Made by a program: the position numbers and the translations under genes
Virus record (IMG/VR): IMGVR_UViG_3300047089_000124
Location: 1 to 36,541 of that record
Direction: 5' to 3' (one strand)
Source of the DNA: a virus
DNA length: 36,541 nt
The notes under the pieces: model-generated
The model's input: the letters and a program-made list of their open reading frames with translations, nothing else
The model's database searches: none
What the model was told of the DNA's origin: nothing
Shown: positions 6,906 through 13,473 of the stretch, piece by piece
How the letters are laid out: every line of letters begins with the position of its first letter
Numbering within the stretch: the first letter of the stretch is position 1

Positions 6906-7124
6906 TTATGCGTTCTCCGTCGGCGCGCCGGGATGCGGCATTGGCCGATGGCTCGGGTAATTGGCGTACTTGTCGAACGTCTCGCGTTGTTCAGTCGCGC
7001 GCTTCGCCGCCTTTCGGCGCGCGGCTTCGTTCTGCGCGATGCGTCGCTCGTGGCGAGCCTGGAGCGCCATCTGCGTGATCGCCTTGCCTTTCTTGACGCC
7101 GGCACGTCGTCGGGATCGTGGCAT
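6906..7124 (-). CDS. Small basic protein
   Basis: 72 aa, strongly basic at the N-terminus (MPRSRRRAGVKKGKAITQMA), with an Arg/Lys/Glu helix and a short proline-containing tail (YANYPSHRPMPHPGAP). It may bind nucleic acid, but that is only suggested by charge. The ATG at 7124 shares a base with the stop of the STAS gene (TGATG); the TAA abuts the next ATG. Confidence 0.5.
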   Translation of the reverse strand: MPRSRRRAGVKKGKAITQMALQARHERRIAQNEAARRKAAKRATEQRETFDKYANYPSHRPMPHPGAPTENA

Positions 7125-7561
7125 CAGCCGAAAGCCTCGGGAGAGTGAAATTCGGAGGGGAACGCGGGAGTAATCGCCAGCAAATCGGTCAACCGCTGTG
7201 CACCCAGATGTGCCGCTAAGTCGTCCGAGACGCCGACGACTGCGAACGTCCCGTGACAGGACAGGGCCTCGACGTGGTTCTTGAGCCGGACCAGTTCAGC
7301 CAGTCCTCGCCTAGTGCACTCGCGAACGGCGCTGCAGTCGAGCACGAGGTCGGTCATGCCTGCCGCGCCCCACTCGGCGGCGAAGAGATCCAAGCGGTGC
7401 ACATGGGCCTCGTCGAGCGCGCAGTCGAGAGTGATGACCAACGTCTTCCGGGCGTCTCGAGTCATCGGCTGTTCGGTGACTGAGGCCCAGGACGGGGCGA
7501 AGAAGCGGACCGAGAAGAGGCGCTCGGCGGGGGTGATCTGACGTGGCTGGAAGCGGGTCAT
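7124..7561 (-). CDS. STAS-domain protein (anti-sigma antagonist-like)
   Basis: 145 aa from ATG 7561; a second ATG at residue 33 would leave just the domain. The region from about residue 38 fits a STAS fold: KTLVITLDCALDEAHVHRLD, then MTDLVLDCSAVRECTRRGLA and FAVVGVSDDLAAHLGAQRL. In SpoIIAA-type antagonists the loop is 'D.S....DSSGL' with a phosphorylated Ser. Here it reads DCSAVRECTRRGLAEL, so the phospho-acceptor is absent or replaced (Thr). It may act in partner switching or simply in protein binding. First gene after a repeat-rich intergenic stretch. Confidence 0.65.
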   Translation of the reverse strand: MTRFQPRQITPAERLFSVRFFAPSWASVTEQPMTRDARKTLVITLDCALDEAHVHRLDLFAAEWGAAGMTDLVLDCSAVRECTRRGLAELVRLKNHVEALSCHGTFAVVGVSDDLAAHLGAQRLTDLLAITPAFPSEFHSPEAFG

Positions 7562-7596
7562 CTGCTGGTTCCCGCGCCGGAGATGGTTCCGACCCT

Positions 7597-7616
7597 CACA
7601 CCCCTAAAGGGGTGTG
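7597..7616. repeat. Perfect hairpin, 8-bp stem and 4-nt loop
   Basis: CACACCCC TAAA GGGGTGTG, in the gap between the primase-helicase stop (7710) and the STAS start (7561). It is GC-rich but not followed by a T run on either strand, so terminator function is doubtful. Confidence 0.75.
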
Positions 7617-7626
7617 TAGGGGATCG

Positions 7627-7653
7627 GGAACCACTTTCTGGCGAAGTGGTTCC
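7627..7653. repeat. Perfect 10-bp inverted repeat overlapping first iteron
   Basis: GGAACCACTT (7627-7636), a 7-nt loop, then AAGTGGTTCC (7644-7653). The right arm is also the first unit of the 11-bp tandem repeat that follows. Two further GGTTCC words lie at 7566-7571 and 7585-7590, so this 148-bp gap is saturated with one sequence word in both orientations. Confidence 0.75.
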
Positions 7654-7674
7654 GAAGTGGTTCCGGTGTGGTTC
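7642..7674. repeat. Three tandem 11-bp repeats (iteron-like) beside the primase-helicase gene
   Basis: CGAAGTGGTTC occurs twice back to back and a third time as CGGTGTGGTTC (two differences), giving an exact 11-bp period, about one helical turn. Such helically phased repeats next to a replication gene are typical of protein-binding arrays at origins or operators. The function here is inference. Confidence 0.7.
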
Positions 7675-7709
7675 CGGCCTGATACGACAGGCACTTAGCG
7701 TTGGAGGAC

Positions 7710-9470
7710 TCACAAGAACGCCGCCGCCGGCGCAAATGAGGGCAGTCTGAGGCGCGCGAGCCGGCTGTTTCCGTCGTTGACGAGGAGGCCGCTGGCGATC
7801 ATGTGCGTGATGCGAGTCAGCGTCTGCTGGCGTTGCTCGCCGACGGCTTCGGCGACGTCATTGGCTGAGCAGCCGGGTCGGTCGCGCACGATCGCTTGGA
7901 TGCGTTGATCGATCGGCGCTTTTTGCGGGCCGGATGGGTCGACGAGCGTGTACTCGTGGCCATCGTATCGGAAATCCACTCCGCGAGCGGGAACACGGCC
8001 AACGGGACGCACGCGGCGTCGCGATGGGTCGGTGGTCGCGAACTCGTCGGGCGGATACACTTCCGCGATGATGTCGACCGCGCCTCCAATGGCGGACGAA
8101 TCGCGGTACTTCCCGTCGGCTTTCCTGGCGTGGTGAATCACGATGAGCGCCACGGCTGTCGTGTGCGACAGGTCGGTGAGGCCCTGCACCACGTTCTGCG
8201 TCTGCGTTGCGTTGTTCGCGCTCTCGACGAGCCCCGCGGAATACGCCACAAGGCTGTCGACGATCACGAGGCTCGAGCGCACGGCCTCGATGTGCTGGCG
8301 AATCTCCGCCAGCCGATCCTCCGGCTCGCCGAGGAACCGGTCCACCAGATACACGCGTTCGGGCTCGGCGCCGAAGTCTTTGAGTCGACGCGCCGTGTCT
8401 CCGATGAACTCCTCGAGGCCAACGATCAGGACCGTTCCGAGCGTGCACGGCTCGCCGAGGAAATCCCCACCGTTCGAAACCTGCGCGGCCACGAAGCCGG
8501 TGAGCGTGGACTTCCCCGACTTCTCGCGCGCCGCGAGCAACGTCGATCGCGAGGCCCACGCGAGGTACGGAACCACCGGCGCCGGCGGTCGCATCATCTC
8601 GGCGTCCTGCCAGATCTCGTCTAAGCGCCAACGCGTGCGCTTCGAAGGATCCGGCACCCAGAAGCGCGTCGCGCCGATCAACTCTTCGAGCGAGTCGAAG
8701 TCGCCACCGGCCTCGAGCCAGTCGGAGACGTCGCCCTTCGGCGGGAGGTTCGGCAGGCCGACGATCTTGACGTGACAATTCGCCGCGGTAAGCGATGCCG
8801 CTACCTGCTCGGCGTGCGAACGGCCCGCGTCGTCGTTGTCGGGCAGGATGACGACCTCGGACCCTGCGAGCGTCTTCGAATAGTGCTCGCGCCATTTCCC
8901 CGCGCCCATCGGGTTCGTCGTCGCCGGATAGCCGTAGCCGGCGAGCGCGTCTGCGTCCTTCTCGCCCTCGACCACGAAGACGCGTTTGCCGAGGGCGACA
9001 GCTTCAGCGACTTCCGGCAGGCGATACAGAACGGTCGTGACGCCATTGAGATTCCACGTCCACTCGCCGGCGCCATTGCGGCGACGCTGCGAAAACTTCT
9101 TTGGTTCGAAGCGACAGGACTGAAACGCCAGCGAGCCGTCGAGGTTGGAGTAGTCGTACGTGGCCACCAAGCGCGCGCGCGTCTCGACGCCTTGCGCCTT
9201 CTCGGCGACAGGCGACGCAGGCTTCGCGGCGCCGACGAACAGCTCGGCCATCGTCAGGCCGAGCGCGGCGACGACCGCGCGCGAGTCGCACCCCGCGTGG
9301 CATTTCATCAGCACGCGCCGATCGGTGCCGATCGTGAGCGATAGCGATCGCTGCCGATCGTCATGTGATGGACACAACGCCATCCACCGTTCGTGGCCGG
9401 CCGGCTTGACGCCGTCCAGTTTCTCCAATACGCGATCGATCGCCGACTCGGCGACGGCCGGGAGCGGCAT
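7710..9470 (-). CDS. Primase-helicase (zinc finger, TOPRIM, RecA-like ATPase)
   Basis: 586-aa replication protein. In order: a CHC2-type zinc finger with C33-x2-H36 and C57-x3-C61; a TOPRIM domain with VFVVEGEKDADAL (E168-E170) and ILPDNDDAGRSHA (D211-D213); a RepA/AAA_25-like helicase domain with Walker A AREKSGKST (314-322) and Walker B SLVIVDSLVAYS (D405) plus VIHHARKADGKYRDSSAI; and a winged-helix-like C-terminus from about 525. It would synthesise primers and unwind DNA at the fork. ATG 9470 lies 6 bp after the TAG of the nuclease gene. It is followed by the repeat-rich gap 7562-7709. Confidence 0.9.
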   Translation of the reverse strand: MPLPAVAESAIDRVLEKLDGVKPAGHERWMALCPSHDDRQRSLSLTIGTDRRVLMKCHAGCDSRAVVAALGLTMAELFVGAAKPASPVAEKAQGVETRARLVATYDYSNLDGSLAFQSCRFEPKKFSQRRRNGAGEWTWNLNGVTTVLYRLPEVAEAVALGKRVFVVEGEKDADALAGYGYPATTNPMGAGKWREHYSKTLAGSEVVILPDNDDAGRSHAEQVAASLTAANCHVKIVGLPNLPPKGDVSDWLEAGGDFDSLEELIGATRFWVPDPSKRTRWRLDEIWQDAEMMRPPAPVVPYLAWASRSTLLAAREKSGKSTLTGFVAAQVSNGGDFLGEPCTLGTVLIVGLEEFIGDTARRLKDFGAEPERVYLVDRFLGEPEDRLAEIRQHIEAVRSSLVIVDSLVAYSAGLVESANNATQTQNVVQGLTDLSHTTAVALIVIHHARKADGKYRDSSAIGGAVDIIAEVYPPDEFATTDPSRRRVRPVGRVPARGVDFRYDGHEYTLVDPSGPQKAPIDQRIQAIVRDRPGCSANDVAEAVGEQRQQTLTRITHMIASGLLVNDGNSRLARLRLPSFAPAAAFL

Positions 9471-9476
9471 GCCGGG

Positions 9477-10091
9477 CTAGTCTGGAATGAGAAAGTGGAG
9501 GGCATGGACATTCGGGAATTCGGGCAGCGGCGACGAGACGATCGACGCGACATAGTGGTCGCCATCGTGTGCGCCGCAGCATTGGCACCTGAACGACTCG
9601 TCGCTATCGCAGAACCACCAACCGCGGCATTGCGTGCAGGCGAACAGCTCGACGCGCGACGGCGCCGTCGCCAGCACCACGTCGATCGGCGCGTCGACGT
9701 CAATCAGGCGACGACGCCAGCCGCGAAACACGCCCCCCGGCTCGCACGTTACGAGCGGTATGTCGGGGCACCACTCGCCCGTGTAGGTGCGCCGCGGCGT
9801 GTGTTTGAGCAGCGCGTTGAACTTGACGAAATCGCGACGCTCGAAGACGCCCTTCACCTCGACATACTGGCGCGACTTGGGCAGGTAGAAATCGGGCAGG
9901 TAGAACACGTCGCCGAAGTACCGGCCCTTGCGCTCGTATTCCCAAACGACGTCGAGCGTGTCGAACGCGCGCGCCCAATCCGCCTCGAGCTTTGACCGGA
10001 AGGTCAGGCCGTTGTAATCGGTCGGAATCGACCGTCGGCCATCGACTTGCCTCGATGGGTCGTTCGCGGGATTGCTGCCGTAGGCGCTCAT
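9477..10091 (-). CDS. PD-(D/E)XK nuclease with C-terminal zinc ribbon
   Basis: 204 aa. The N-terminal half has LTFRSKLEADWARAFDTL (E36), YLPDFYLP (D67) and YVEVKGVFERRD (E78-x-K80), the signature of a PD-(D/E)XK endonuclease like those beside phage replication genes. A zinc ribbon follows with CTQC (152-155) and CQCC (169-172). It likely processes DNA during replication or recombination. ATG 10091 overlaps the upstream stop (ATGA). The split of nuclease and DNA-binding ribbon in one chain is seen directly; the substrate is unknown. Confidence 0.75.
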   Translation of the reverse strand: MSAYGSNPANDPSRQVDGRRSIPTDYNGLTFRSKLEADWARAFDTLDVVWEYERKGRYFGDVFYLPDFYLPKSRQYVEVKGVFERRDFVKFNALLKHTPRRTYTGEWCPDIPLVTCEPGGVFRGWRRRLIDVDAPIDVVLATAPSRVELFACTQCRGWWFCDSDESFRCQCCGAHDGDHYVASIVSSPLPEFPNVHALHFLIPD

Positions 10092-10321
10092 TTGACGCCC
10101 GGCTCGCCGACGTGAGTTACTCCGACGTCCGGGCTTTCAACTGCCTGGACGTCTTCCGGCTCGCAGACGATCCGCCGTCCGCTCGACGCGATTTCGACGA
10201 CGATGGCCGAGTCGTCGGTGACGTACGCGATGACCGTCCCGAGCTCGCCAGCGGTGCCCGGAATGCCGGCCGAGGCACGCACCCGAACGCGCGCGCCGAG
10301 CACTGGACGCGGGGCGCTCAC
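10088..10321 (-). CDS. Small beta-rich protein
   Basis: 77 aa from GTG 10321. VLGARVRVRASAGIPGTAGE, then LGTVIAYVTDDSAIVVEI and RRIVCEPEDVQAVE look like a small SH3/KOW-like beta barrel (hydrophobic-Gly-Thr-Val pattern). The family was not identified with certainty. Its TGA overlaps the nuclease start as ATGA. Confidence 0.55.
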   Translation of the reverse strand: MSAPRPVLGARVRVRASAGIPGTAGELGTVIAYVTDDSAIVVEIASSGRRIVCEPEDVQAVESPDVGVTHVGEPGVK

Positions 10322-10557
10322 GCCACGCCTCCACCGATGACCGCGGAGGGCAGGGAACTCGCGCAGTTACGCGCCAGCATCGCGCGACCGCGATAACCGT
10401 CAGCTAGACGGGTTGTAGTCGCAGACTGACACGCCGCGGACCCTGGAGACGTCGCGATGCAGCGTGGATGCCGTAGCGACACTGGCGCTGGCGCCATCGC
10501 GACAGCACGGCGACAGGCGTATAAGATGTAATTCGTCTTTAATCGCGACAGTTGCAT
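10318..10557 (-). CDS. Doubtful ORF in repeat-rich intergenic region
   Basis: 79 codons from ATG 10557 to a stop that overlaps the next GTG (GTGA), which argues for translation. The product (MQLSRLKTNYILYACRRAVA...) is poor in acidic residues and rich in Ala/Arg/Ser, and the same DNA carries repeated GCGACAG words, so it may simply be an open stretch of regulatory DNA. A shorter start (MLARNCASSLPSAVIGGGVA) is also possible. If it is not a gene, 10322-10615 is an about 294-bp control region. Confidence 0.3.
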   Translation of the reverse strand: MQLSRLKTNYILYACRRAVAMAPAPVSLRHPRCIATSPGSAACQSATTTRLADGYRGRAMLARNCASSLPSAVIGGGVA

Positions 10558-10604
10558 GATAGTTTACTGATAGCAGTTGATAGTGGCGTCACTGTCGCTG
10601 TCGT
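10499..10604. repeat. Cluster of short repeats GCGACAG / CTGTCGC
   Basis: GCGACAG occurs at 10499-10505, 10510-10516 and 10545-10551, and its complement CTGTCGC at 10592-10598, with one more near copy (CTGTCGT) at 10598-10604. The first two copies are 11 bp apart. Together with the TGATAG array this marks the gap as a probable protein-binding region. Confidence 0.55.
10557..10583. repeat. Three phased TGATAG repeats
   Basis: TGATAG at 10557, 10568 and 10578, spaced 11 and 10 bp, in an AT-rich patch within GC-rich surroundings. It lies between the stop of one early gene (10616) and the next start on the minus strand. It may be an operator or activator array; function is inference. Confidence 0.6.
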
Positions 10605-10615
10605 CATACGGGGAG

Positions 10616-10936
10616 TCATGCCGCCCGCCCCCGAGAACGCGCGTATTCGGCCTCGCAGAACCGACAATGGGGCATCGTTTTCACCAGCGCCTCACTGAGC
10701 GCGAACCGGAGTGGAATCGGTGGAATGACGTCGCCGCAGGTTGTGTAGCCCTTCTCGCCGACGCGGTGCACCGCGGAGATGGCATCGGTGAGCCGGGACG
10801 TGTGTTGGACGATCGCCCAGGCGACGAACTGGCCGTACTCGAGGGGCACGAGTTCCATCGCTTCGCGGTCTCTGGTGGCCTGTTCAGCCGCGGCGAGTTC
10901 TATTTCTCGCATGCCGGGGATGTCGAGGGCGCTCAT
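10616..10936 (-). CDS. Hypothetical protein with CxxC
   Basis: 106 aa from ATG 10936, which has the best ribosome-binding site in the region (GAGGAGG about 9 bases upstream). The N-terminal half is helical (MREIELAAAEQATRDREA); the C-terminus has MPHCRFCEAEYARSRG with one CxxC. No family recognised. It is the last gene before the repeat-bearing gap 10322-10615. Confidence 0.6.
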   Translation of the reverse strand: MSALDIPGMREIELAAAEQATRDREAMELVPLEYGQFVAWAIVQHTSRLTDAISAVHRVGEKGYTTCGDVIPPIPLRFALSEALVKTMPHCRFCEAEYARSRGRAA

Positions 10937-10937
10937 G

Positions 10938-11108
10938 CTACCGTCCCTCCTCTGGGGCTTCGGCGCGCACGCTACACGCCAATAGGGCCGCGCGCGTTTC
11001 CAATAACAGAGATCTACTCACAACACACGTCGAGTCGGCGGGGTGGTGTGCAATCATTGCCGCGATGCGCATGGCGAGACCATGAAGATGAGAGTCCCAG
11101 GTGCTCAT
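10938..11108 (-). CDS. 56-aa hypothetical protein
   Basis: Starts at ATG 11108, overlapping the upstream TGA (ATGA), and ends with TAG one base before the next ATG. The product MSTWDSHLHGLAMRIAAMIA... is helical and contains LLLETRAALLACSV. The gene's 3' end carries the GAGGAGG ribosome-binding site of its downstream neighbour. Function unknown; short, but supported by its fit in the overlap chain. Confidence 0.6.
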   Translation of the reverse strand: MSTWDSHLHGLAMRIAAMIAHHPADSTCVVSRSLLLETRAALLACSVRAEAPEEGR

Positions 11109-11338
11109 GGCTGCCTCTCAGGGGTGCCGCCCGCCGAACGGAAGTAGTTGGTTATGAGTTTCATCGTGTCCTCGGCCAACGCCTTTTCTTTCTTCGTCAC
11201 TTTCTCGCGCGGCATGTAGAACGTGACCACGCCGTCACCGTTGTTGGCGCTCACCGTGACGTCGCCCGGCCGCGTTCGCGGCAACTTTCCCAAGTCAGCC
11301 ATTGGGTCTCTCAGGGGGACTGCGACTGGTCCCCTCAT
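11105..11338 (-). CDS. Small hypothetical protein
   Basis: 77 aa from ATG 11338, chosen because it overlaps the preceding TGA as ATGA; ATG 11302 (MADLGKLPRTRPGDVTV) is a good alternative, since the first 12 residues look less protein-like. The core has a beta-like stretch DVTVSANNGDGVVTFYMPRE followed by a lysine-rich helix. Unknown function. Confidence 0.55.
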   Translation of the reverse strand: MRGPVAVPLRDPMADLGKLPRTRPGDVTVSANNGDGVVTFYMPREKVTKKEKALAEDTMKLITNYFRSAGGTPERQP

Positions 11339-11574
11339 CGTTCCTCCTTTCCGGAATGCGGCGCGACGGGGAGCGGAGAGAGTTCGGACGCGAGGACGGG
11401 AGCGTTAGAACCGTCGTCGAACGTGACCCACCATGACGATGCCACGCCGCCATCGGTGACGACGCAATCCTCGCCGCTGTGCCGCGCGATGCGATCGGAT
11501 TCGTACCGTGGGTCGAACGTGAATCGCGCTCTTGCTCCCACGGAGGGGAACTCGGGGGACTGGTTAGCGGACAT
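11335..11574 (-). CDS. Small hypothetical protein, beta-rich
   Basis: 79 aa from ATG 11574 (MSANQSPEFPSVGARARFTF). GARARFTFDPRYESDRIARH, GEDCVVTDG and WWVTFDDGSNAPVLASEL suggest a small SH3-like barrel similar in style to the 77-aa protein at 10088. It overlaps the 3' end of the upstream gene by 11 bp. Unknown function. Confidence 0.55.
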   Translation of the reverse strand: MSANQSPEFPSVGARARFTFDPRYESDRIARHSGEDCVVTDGGVASSWWVTFDDGSNAPVLASELSPLPVAPHSGKEER

Positions 11575-12025
11575 GGGCGGGCTCCGTTGGCGCTTCTTCT
11601 TGCGTGTCGAGATCATCGGCGGGAGGCTGGTAGAGACCAACAGCGCGCTGCATATCGTAGAGCGTCGCGGCGGTTTGTTCGTCGCGCCATTCTTTCCACG
11701 AGTGGTCGCGAAGCAGGTGGTAGAGCCAGCGCGGGTGTTCGGGCTTCGGGTCGAATGGAAGCGGGCCATCTTCCAGTTGAAACTCTTTCCCGTCTTCGTC
11801 TTCATCCCACCACGCCGCGCATCGTTCGCAGCCGTGATAACGCAGATGCTCGGCGCAGAAATACAGGCCGCAGCCCTCGTCACCGCCGCACGGTTGCTCG
11901 TTGCAGCAGACATGCGCGAGGCCGCGATCTATCTGCGCGTCGCATCCCGGATGATCGCAATAGCACGGCACCATGTAGCCCACCCATCGCCCGTGCTGAT
12001 CGGGTCCACCAAGTCCCCAGCCCAT
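11564..12025 (-). CDS. Cysteine-rich protein with multiple zinc knuckles
   Basis: 153 aa. The N-terminal half is dense in Cys/His: VPCYCDHPGCDA, HVCCNEQPCGGDEGCG, LYFCAEHLRYHGCERC, likely binding two or more zinc ions. The acidic middle (WWDEDEDGKEF) is followed by EHPRWLYHLLRDHSWKEWRD, a block I associate with small proteins of actinobacteriophage type. Start ATG 12025 shares a base with the upstream TAA (TAATG). Confidence 0.65.
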   Translation of the reverse strand: MGWGLGGPDQHGRWVGYMVPCYCDHPGCDAQIDRGLAHVCCNEQPCGGDEGCGLYFCAEHLRYHGCERCAAWWDEDEDGKEFQLEDGPLPFDPKPEHPRWLYHLLRDHSWKEWRDEQTAATLYDMQRAVGLYQPPADDLDTQEEAPTEPAHVR

Positions 12026-12369
12026 TAGCCGATCCTCTTGTCGCGCGGGGCGGACGGGAAGTCCCGAGGGGGCTCAGCGCGGCGTTTCTGCTCGGCTTGA
12101 ATCGCGTCGATGTGCGCCCGGATCGCGTGCCGCAGGGCTGCGATTTCGTGGCTCATCCATTGGAGGAGCGCATCGTCGGGCATCATCCGCTGCATCTGGC
12201 GAGCGCCCCAGCTTTCCCCAAGTGCAACCATCGCGACAGATCCGCGCTGTACAATGCCCGTGCATTCGGAACACGTCGCGCTCGGACCAAGCGCATCACA
12301 CGCCCCATATTCCGCATGCGGGCGCGGGGCGGATGGGATGTCCCGAGGGGGCTCAGATACGTCAGGCAT
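12025..12369 (-). CDS. Hypothetical protein bracketed by repeated EPPRDIPSAPR peptide
   Basis: 114 aa from ATG 12369. Residues 5-16 read SEPPRDIPSAPR, and the C-terminus reads AEPPRDFPSAPRDKRIG, so the same peptide, and nearly the same 35-nt DNA word, is found at both ends of one gene. Between them are CSEC, helical MPDDALLQWMSHEIAALRHA and an Ala-rich coil. The repeats coincide with gene junctions and also occur in neighbouring genes. Function unknown. Confidence 0.6.
   Translation of the reverse strand: MPDVSEPPRDIPSAPRPHAEYGACDALGPSATCSECTGIVQRGSVAMVALGESWGARQMQRMMPDDALLQWMSHEIAALRHAIRAHIDAIQAEQKRRAEPPRDFPSAPRDKRIG
12043..12077. repeat. Junction repeat family 1, copy c
   Basis: 35-nt copy differing at two bases from copies a and b. 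It encodes the C-terminal EPPRDFPSAPR of the 114-aa protein, just before the next gene's start. Confidence 0.85.
12322..12356. repeat. Junction repeat family 1, copy a
   Basis: 35 nt identical to 13405-13439 (core on the plus strand: GATGGGATGTCCCGAGGGGG). It encodes residues 5-16 (EPPRDIPSAPR) immediately after the start codon of the 114-aa gene. Confidence 0.9.
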
Positions 12370-12607
12370 TCGCGGGCGCGACTTCCAGTGTGACGTACAC
12401 TTCCGCGCCGACTGGCAATGATTTGAGCGCCGCGTCGTTGATCGTCGAGAACTCGATTTGTCCACCGGGCGTGTATGTGTAGAACTCTTTGTTCTCGTCG
12501 CTGCCGCTCATGACTGGAACGAGCCGGACGGAGCCGATCAGCCCCATGCCGAACGAGTTTCTTTGTTGCTTCTGCTCGACGACGGTGAACTTGAGTTTGA
12601 TGGCCAT
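12362..12607 (-). CDS. Conserved phage protein of unknown function (TPGG-type)
   Basis: 81 aa. KFTVVEQKQQRNSFGM, then RLVPVMSGSDENKEFYTYTP and GGQIEFSTINDAALKSLPVG match a recurrent small phage protein whose core reads 'l.PV..gs.ENk.F..yTP.G.iels..N..A'. It is predicted to be mostly beta with no catalytic residues. It overlaps the next start by 8 bp. The family is common in siphophage early regions, with no assigned role that I know. Confidence 0.65.
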   Translation of the reverse strand: MAIKLKFTVVEQKQQRNSFGMGLIGSVRLVPVMSGSDENKEFYTYTPGGQIEFSTINDAALKSLPVGAEVYVTLEVAPANA

Positions 12608-12619
12608 TGTCGATGATCC

Positions 12620-12919
12620 TCAGAGTGGGTTATTGCTGCCGGGAAGCTCGCCCGGAGCGGGATACAGCTTCTTCAAGAAGTCCCAACGGCGCTCATCAGC
12701 GGCATGTTGCTCGCGCTTTCGATCAGCGATGTCCGACTTGAAGTCGCGACAATCGCAACGCGTCGTGTAGGCTATCCCGATAACGCCCTCAGACGTGACG
12801 CCGGAGTGAGAGACGAAACACCGAACCGCCCCCGCCTCCGTTCTGACATGCGCTTCTAGCGAGTGCTCGCAACCGGCACACGTAACGTCGCGGTCCCGAG
12901 GGGGCTCAGCGGCGCTCAT
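12620..12919 (-). CDS. Small zinc-binding protein with repeat-derived N-terminus
   Basis: 99 aa from ATG 12919. It starts MSAAEPPRDRDVTCAGCEHS: the EPPRD comes from the junction repeat, and the body has CAGC, HSLEAH and TTRCDCRDF (Cys/His ligands). The helical C-terminus (DIADRKREQHAADERRWDFL) ends in a Gly/Pro loop. The ATG overlaps the preceding TGA. Function unknown. Confidence 0.6.
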   Translation of the reverse strand: MSAAEPPRDRDVTCAGCEHSLEAHVRTEAGAVRCFVSHSGVTSEGVIGIAYTTRCDCRDFKSDIADRKREQHAADERRWDFLKKLYPAPGELPGSNNPL

Positions 12920-12937
12920 TTCGGCTCTCGTGGGGCG
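12893..12937. repeat. Junction repeats: partial family 1 (copy d) fused to family 2
   Basis: 12893-12909 repeats the 17-nt core GTCCCGAGGGGGCTCAG of family 1. Directly beside it, 12914-12937 is a 24-nt family 2 copy (starts GCTCATTTCGGCTCTCG) that spans the stop/start overlap, encoding REPK-stop of the upstream gene and the ATG-Ser of the downstream gene. An identical 24-nt copy is at 13794-13817 and a 17-nt copy at 13468-13484. Confidence 0.85.
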
Positions 12938-13152
12938 CGCGTTAGCGTGAATCCGAGCCGCTCAAGTCGGCGTGCGTTCTGTTCGCGGCAGTCGGAGCAG
13001 TCGGGATAACTCATCCCACGGACACCGTCTGCGCGCCGGTAGTGCAGCGATGCGACGTCGCGCGACTGGCGACCGCATGAGTAGCAGCGCGGCCATCCGC
13101 TGTCGTGTACAATCACGCCGCGCTCATCAGCTATTACGTTCGGTGAGTTCAT
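12916..13152 (-). CDS. Small zinc-finger protein
   Basis: 78 aa with PRCYSCGRQS and YPDCSDCREQ: two CxxC knuckles about 30 residues apart, a typical treble-clef or ribbon spacing. It ends in TRAPREPK, the peptide made by junction repeat family 2. ATG 13152 overlaps the TGA of the 39-aa micro-gene upstream; its own TGA overlaps the next ATG. Unknown function. Confidence 0.65.
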   Translation of the reverse strand: MNSPNVIADERGVIVHDSGWPRCYSCGRQSRDVASLHYRRADGVRGMSYPDCSDCREQNARRLERLGFTLTRAPREPK

Positions 13153-13268
13153 CGGTCCCTCACGAACCTGAGAGCATCCGTCAACGAGTCGCGGCGTAGG
13201 TCGGCCACACGCTTCGGCGAGAGCACGGGTGCTGCTCCTCGCCCCTCGGAGGACGGGCTATCTGACAT
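13149..13268 (-). CDS. 39-aa micro-gene
   Basis: ATG 13268 to TGA 13151-13149. The product begins MSDSPSSEGRGAAPVLSPKR and ends in an amphipathic helix (VADLRRDSLTDALRFVRDR). It begins inside the last codons of the upstream gene (11-nt overlap) and its stop overlaps the next ATG (ATGA). Translation is supported only by this packing; function unknown. Confidence 0.5.
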   Translation of the reverse strand: MSDSPSSEGRGAAPVLSPKRVADLRRDSLTDALRFVRDR

Positions 13269-13473
13269 CGGAGGGCTCCGAAATCGGCGCGGGGCGATAG
13301 CCGGTGCATCTGAATATCCCGCGATGGCAAACGCAATCGCAGTAGTCAGTGAGCCCTAGGCGCTCGGCGCACGTTGGCGAGTCCCACGCCGGACAAATCG
13401 CGGGGCGCGGGGCGGATGGGATGTCCCGAGGGGGCTCAGCGGCGTGTCTTGGGGTGCCCGAGGAGTCGCTCAT
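13258..13473 (-). CDS. Small Cys-rich protein with repeat-derived N-terminus
   Basis: 71 aa from ATG 13473, which overlaps the upstream TGA (ATGA). The order is MSDSSGTPRHA, then AEPPRDIPSAPRP (junction repeat copy b, 13405-13439), then CPAWDSPTCAERLGLTDYCD and CVCHRG, a Cys/His cluster. It resembles the other short zinc-binding early proteins around it. Function unknown. Confidence 0.55.
   Translation of the reverse strand: MSDSSGTPRHAAEPPRDIPSAPRPAICPAWDSPTCAERLGLTDYCDCVCHRGIFRCTGYRPAPISEPSDVR
13405..13439. repeat. Junction repeat family 1, copy b
   Basis: 35 nt identical to copy a at 12322-12356, in the same orientation and 1,083 bp away. Confidence 0.9.

Noticed and set aside
10545-10598. 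GCGACAG...CTGTCGC as a transcription terminator
   Set aside because: The arms are 40 nt apart with no U-tract; better described as repeated binding words.
10577-12028. 483-codon plus-strand frame
   Set aside because: It covers five or six tightly coupled minus-strand genes and the repeat region and has no recognisable motifs, so it was treated as an antisense artefact.
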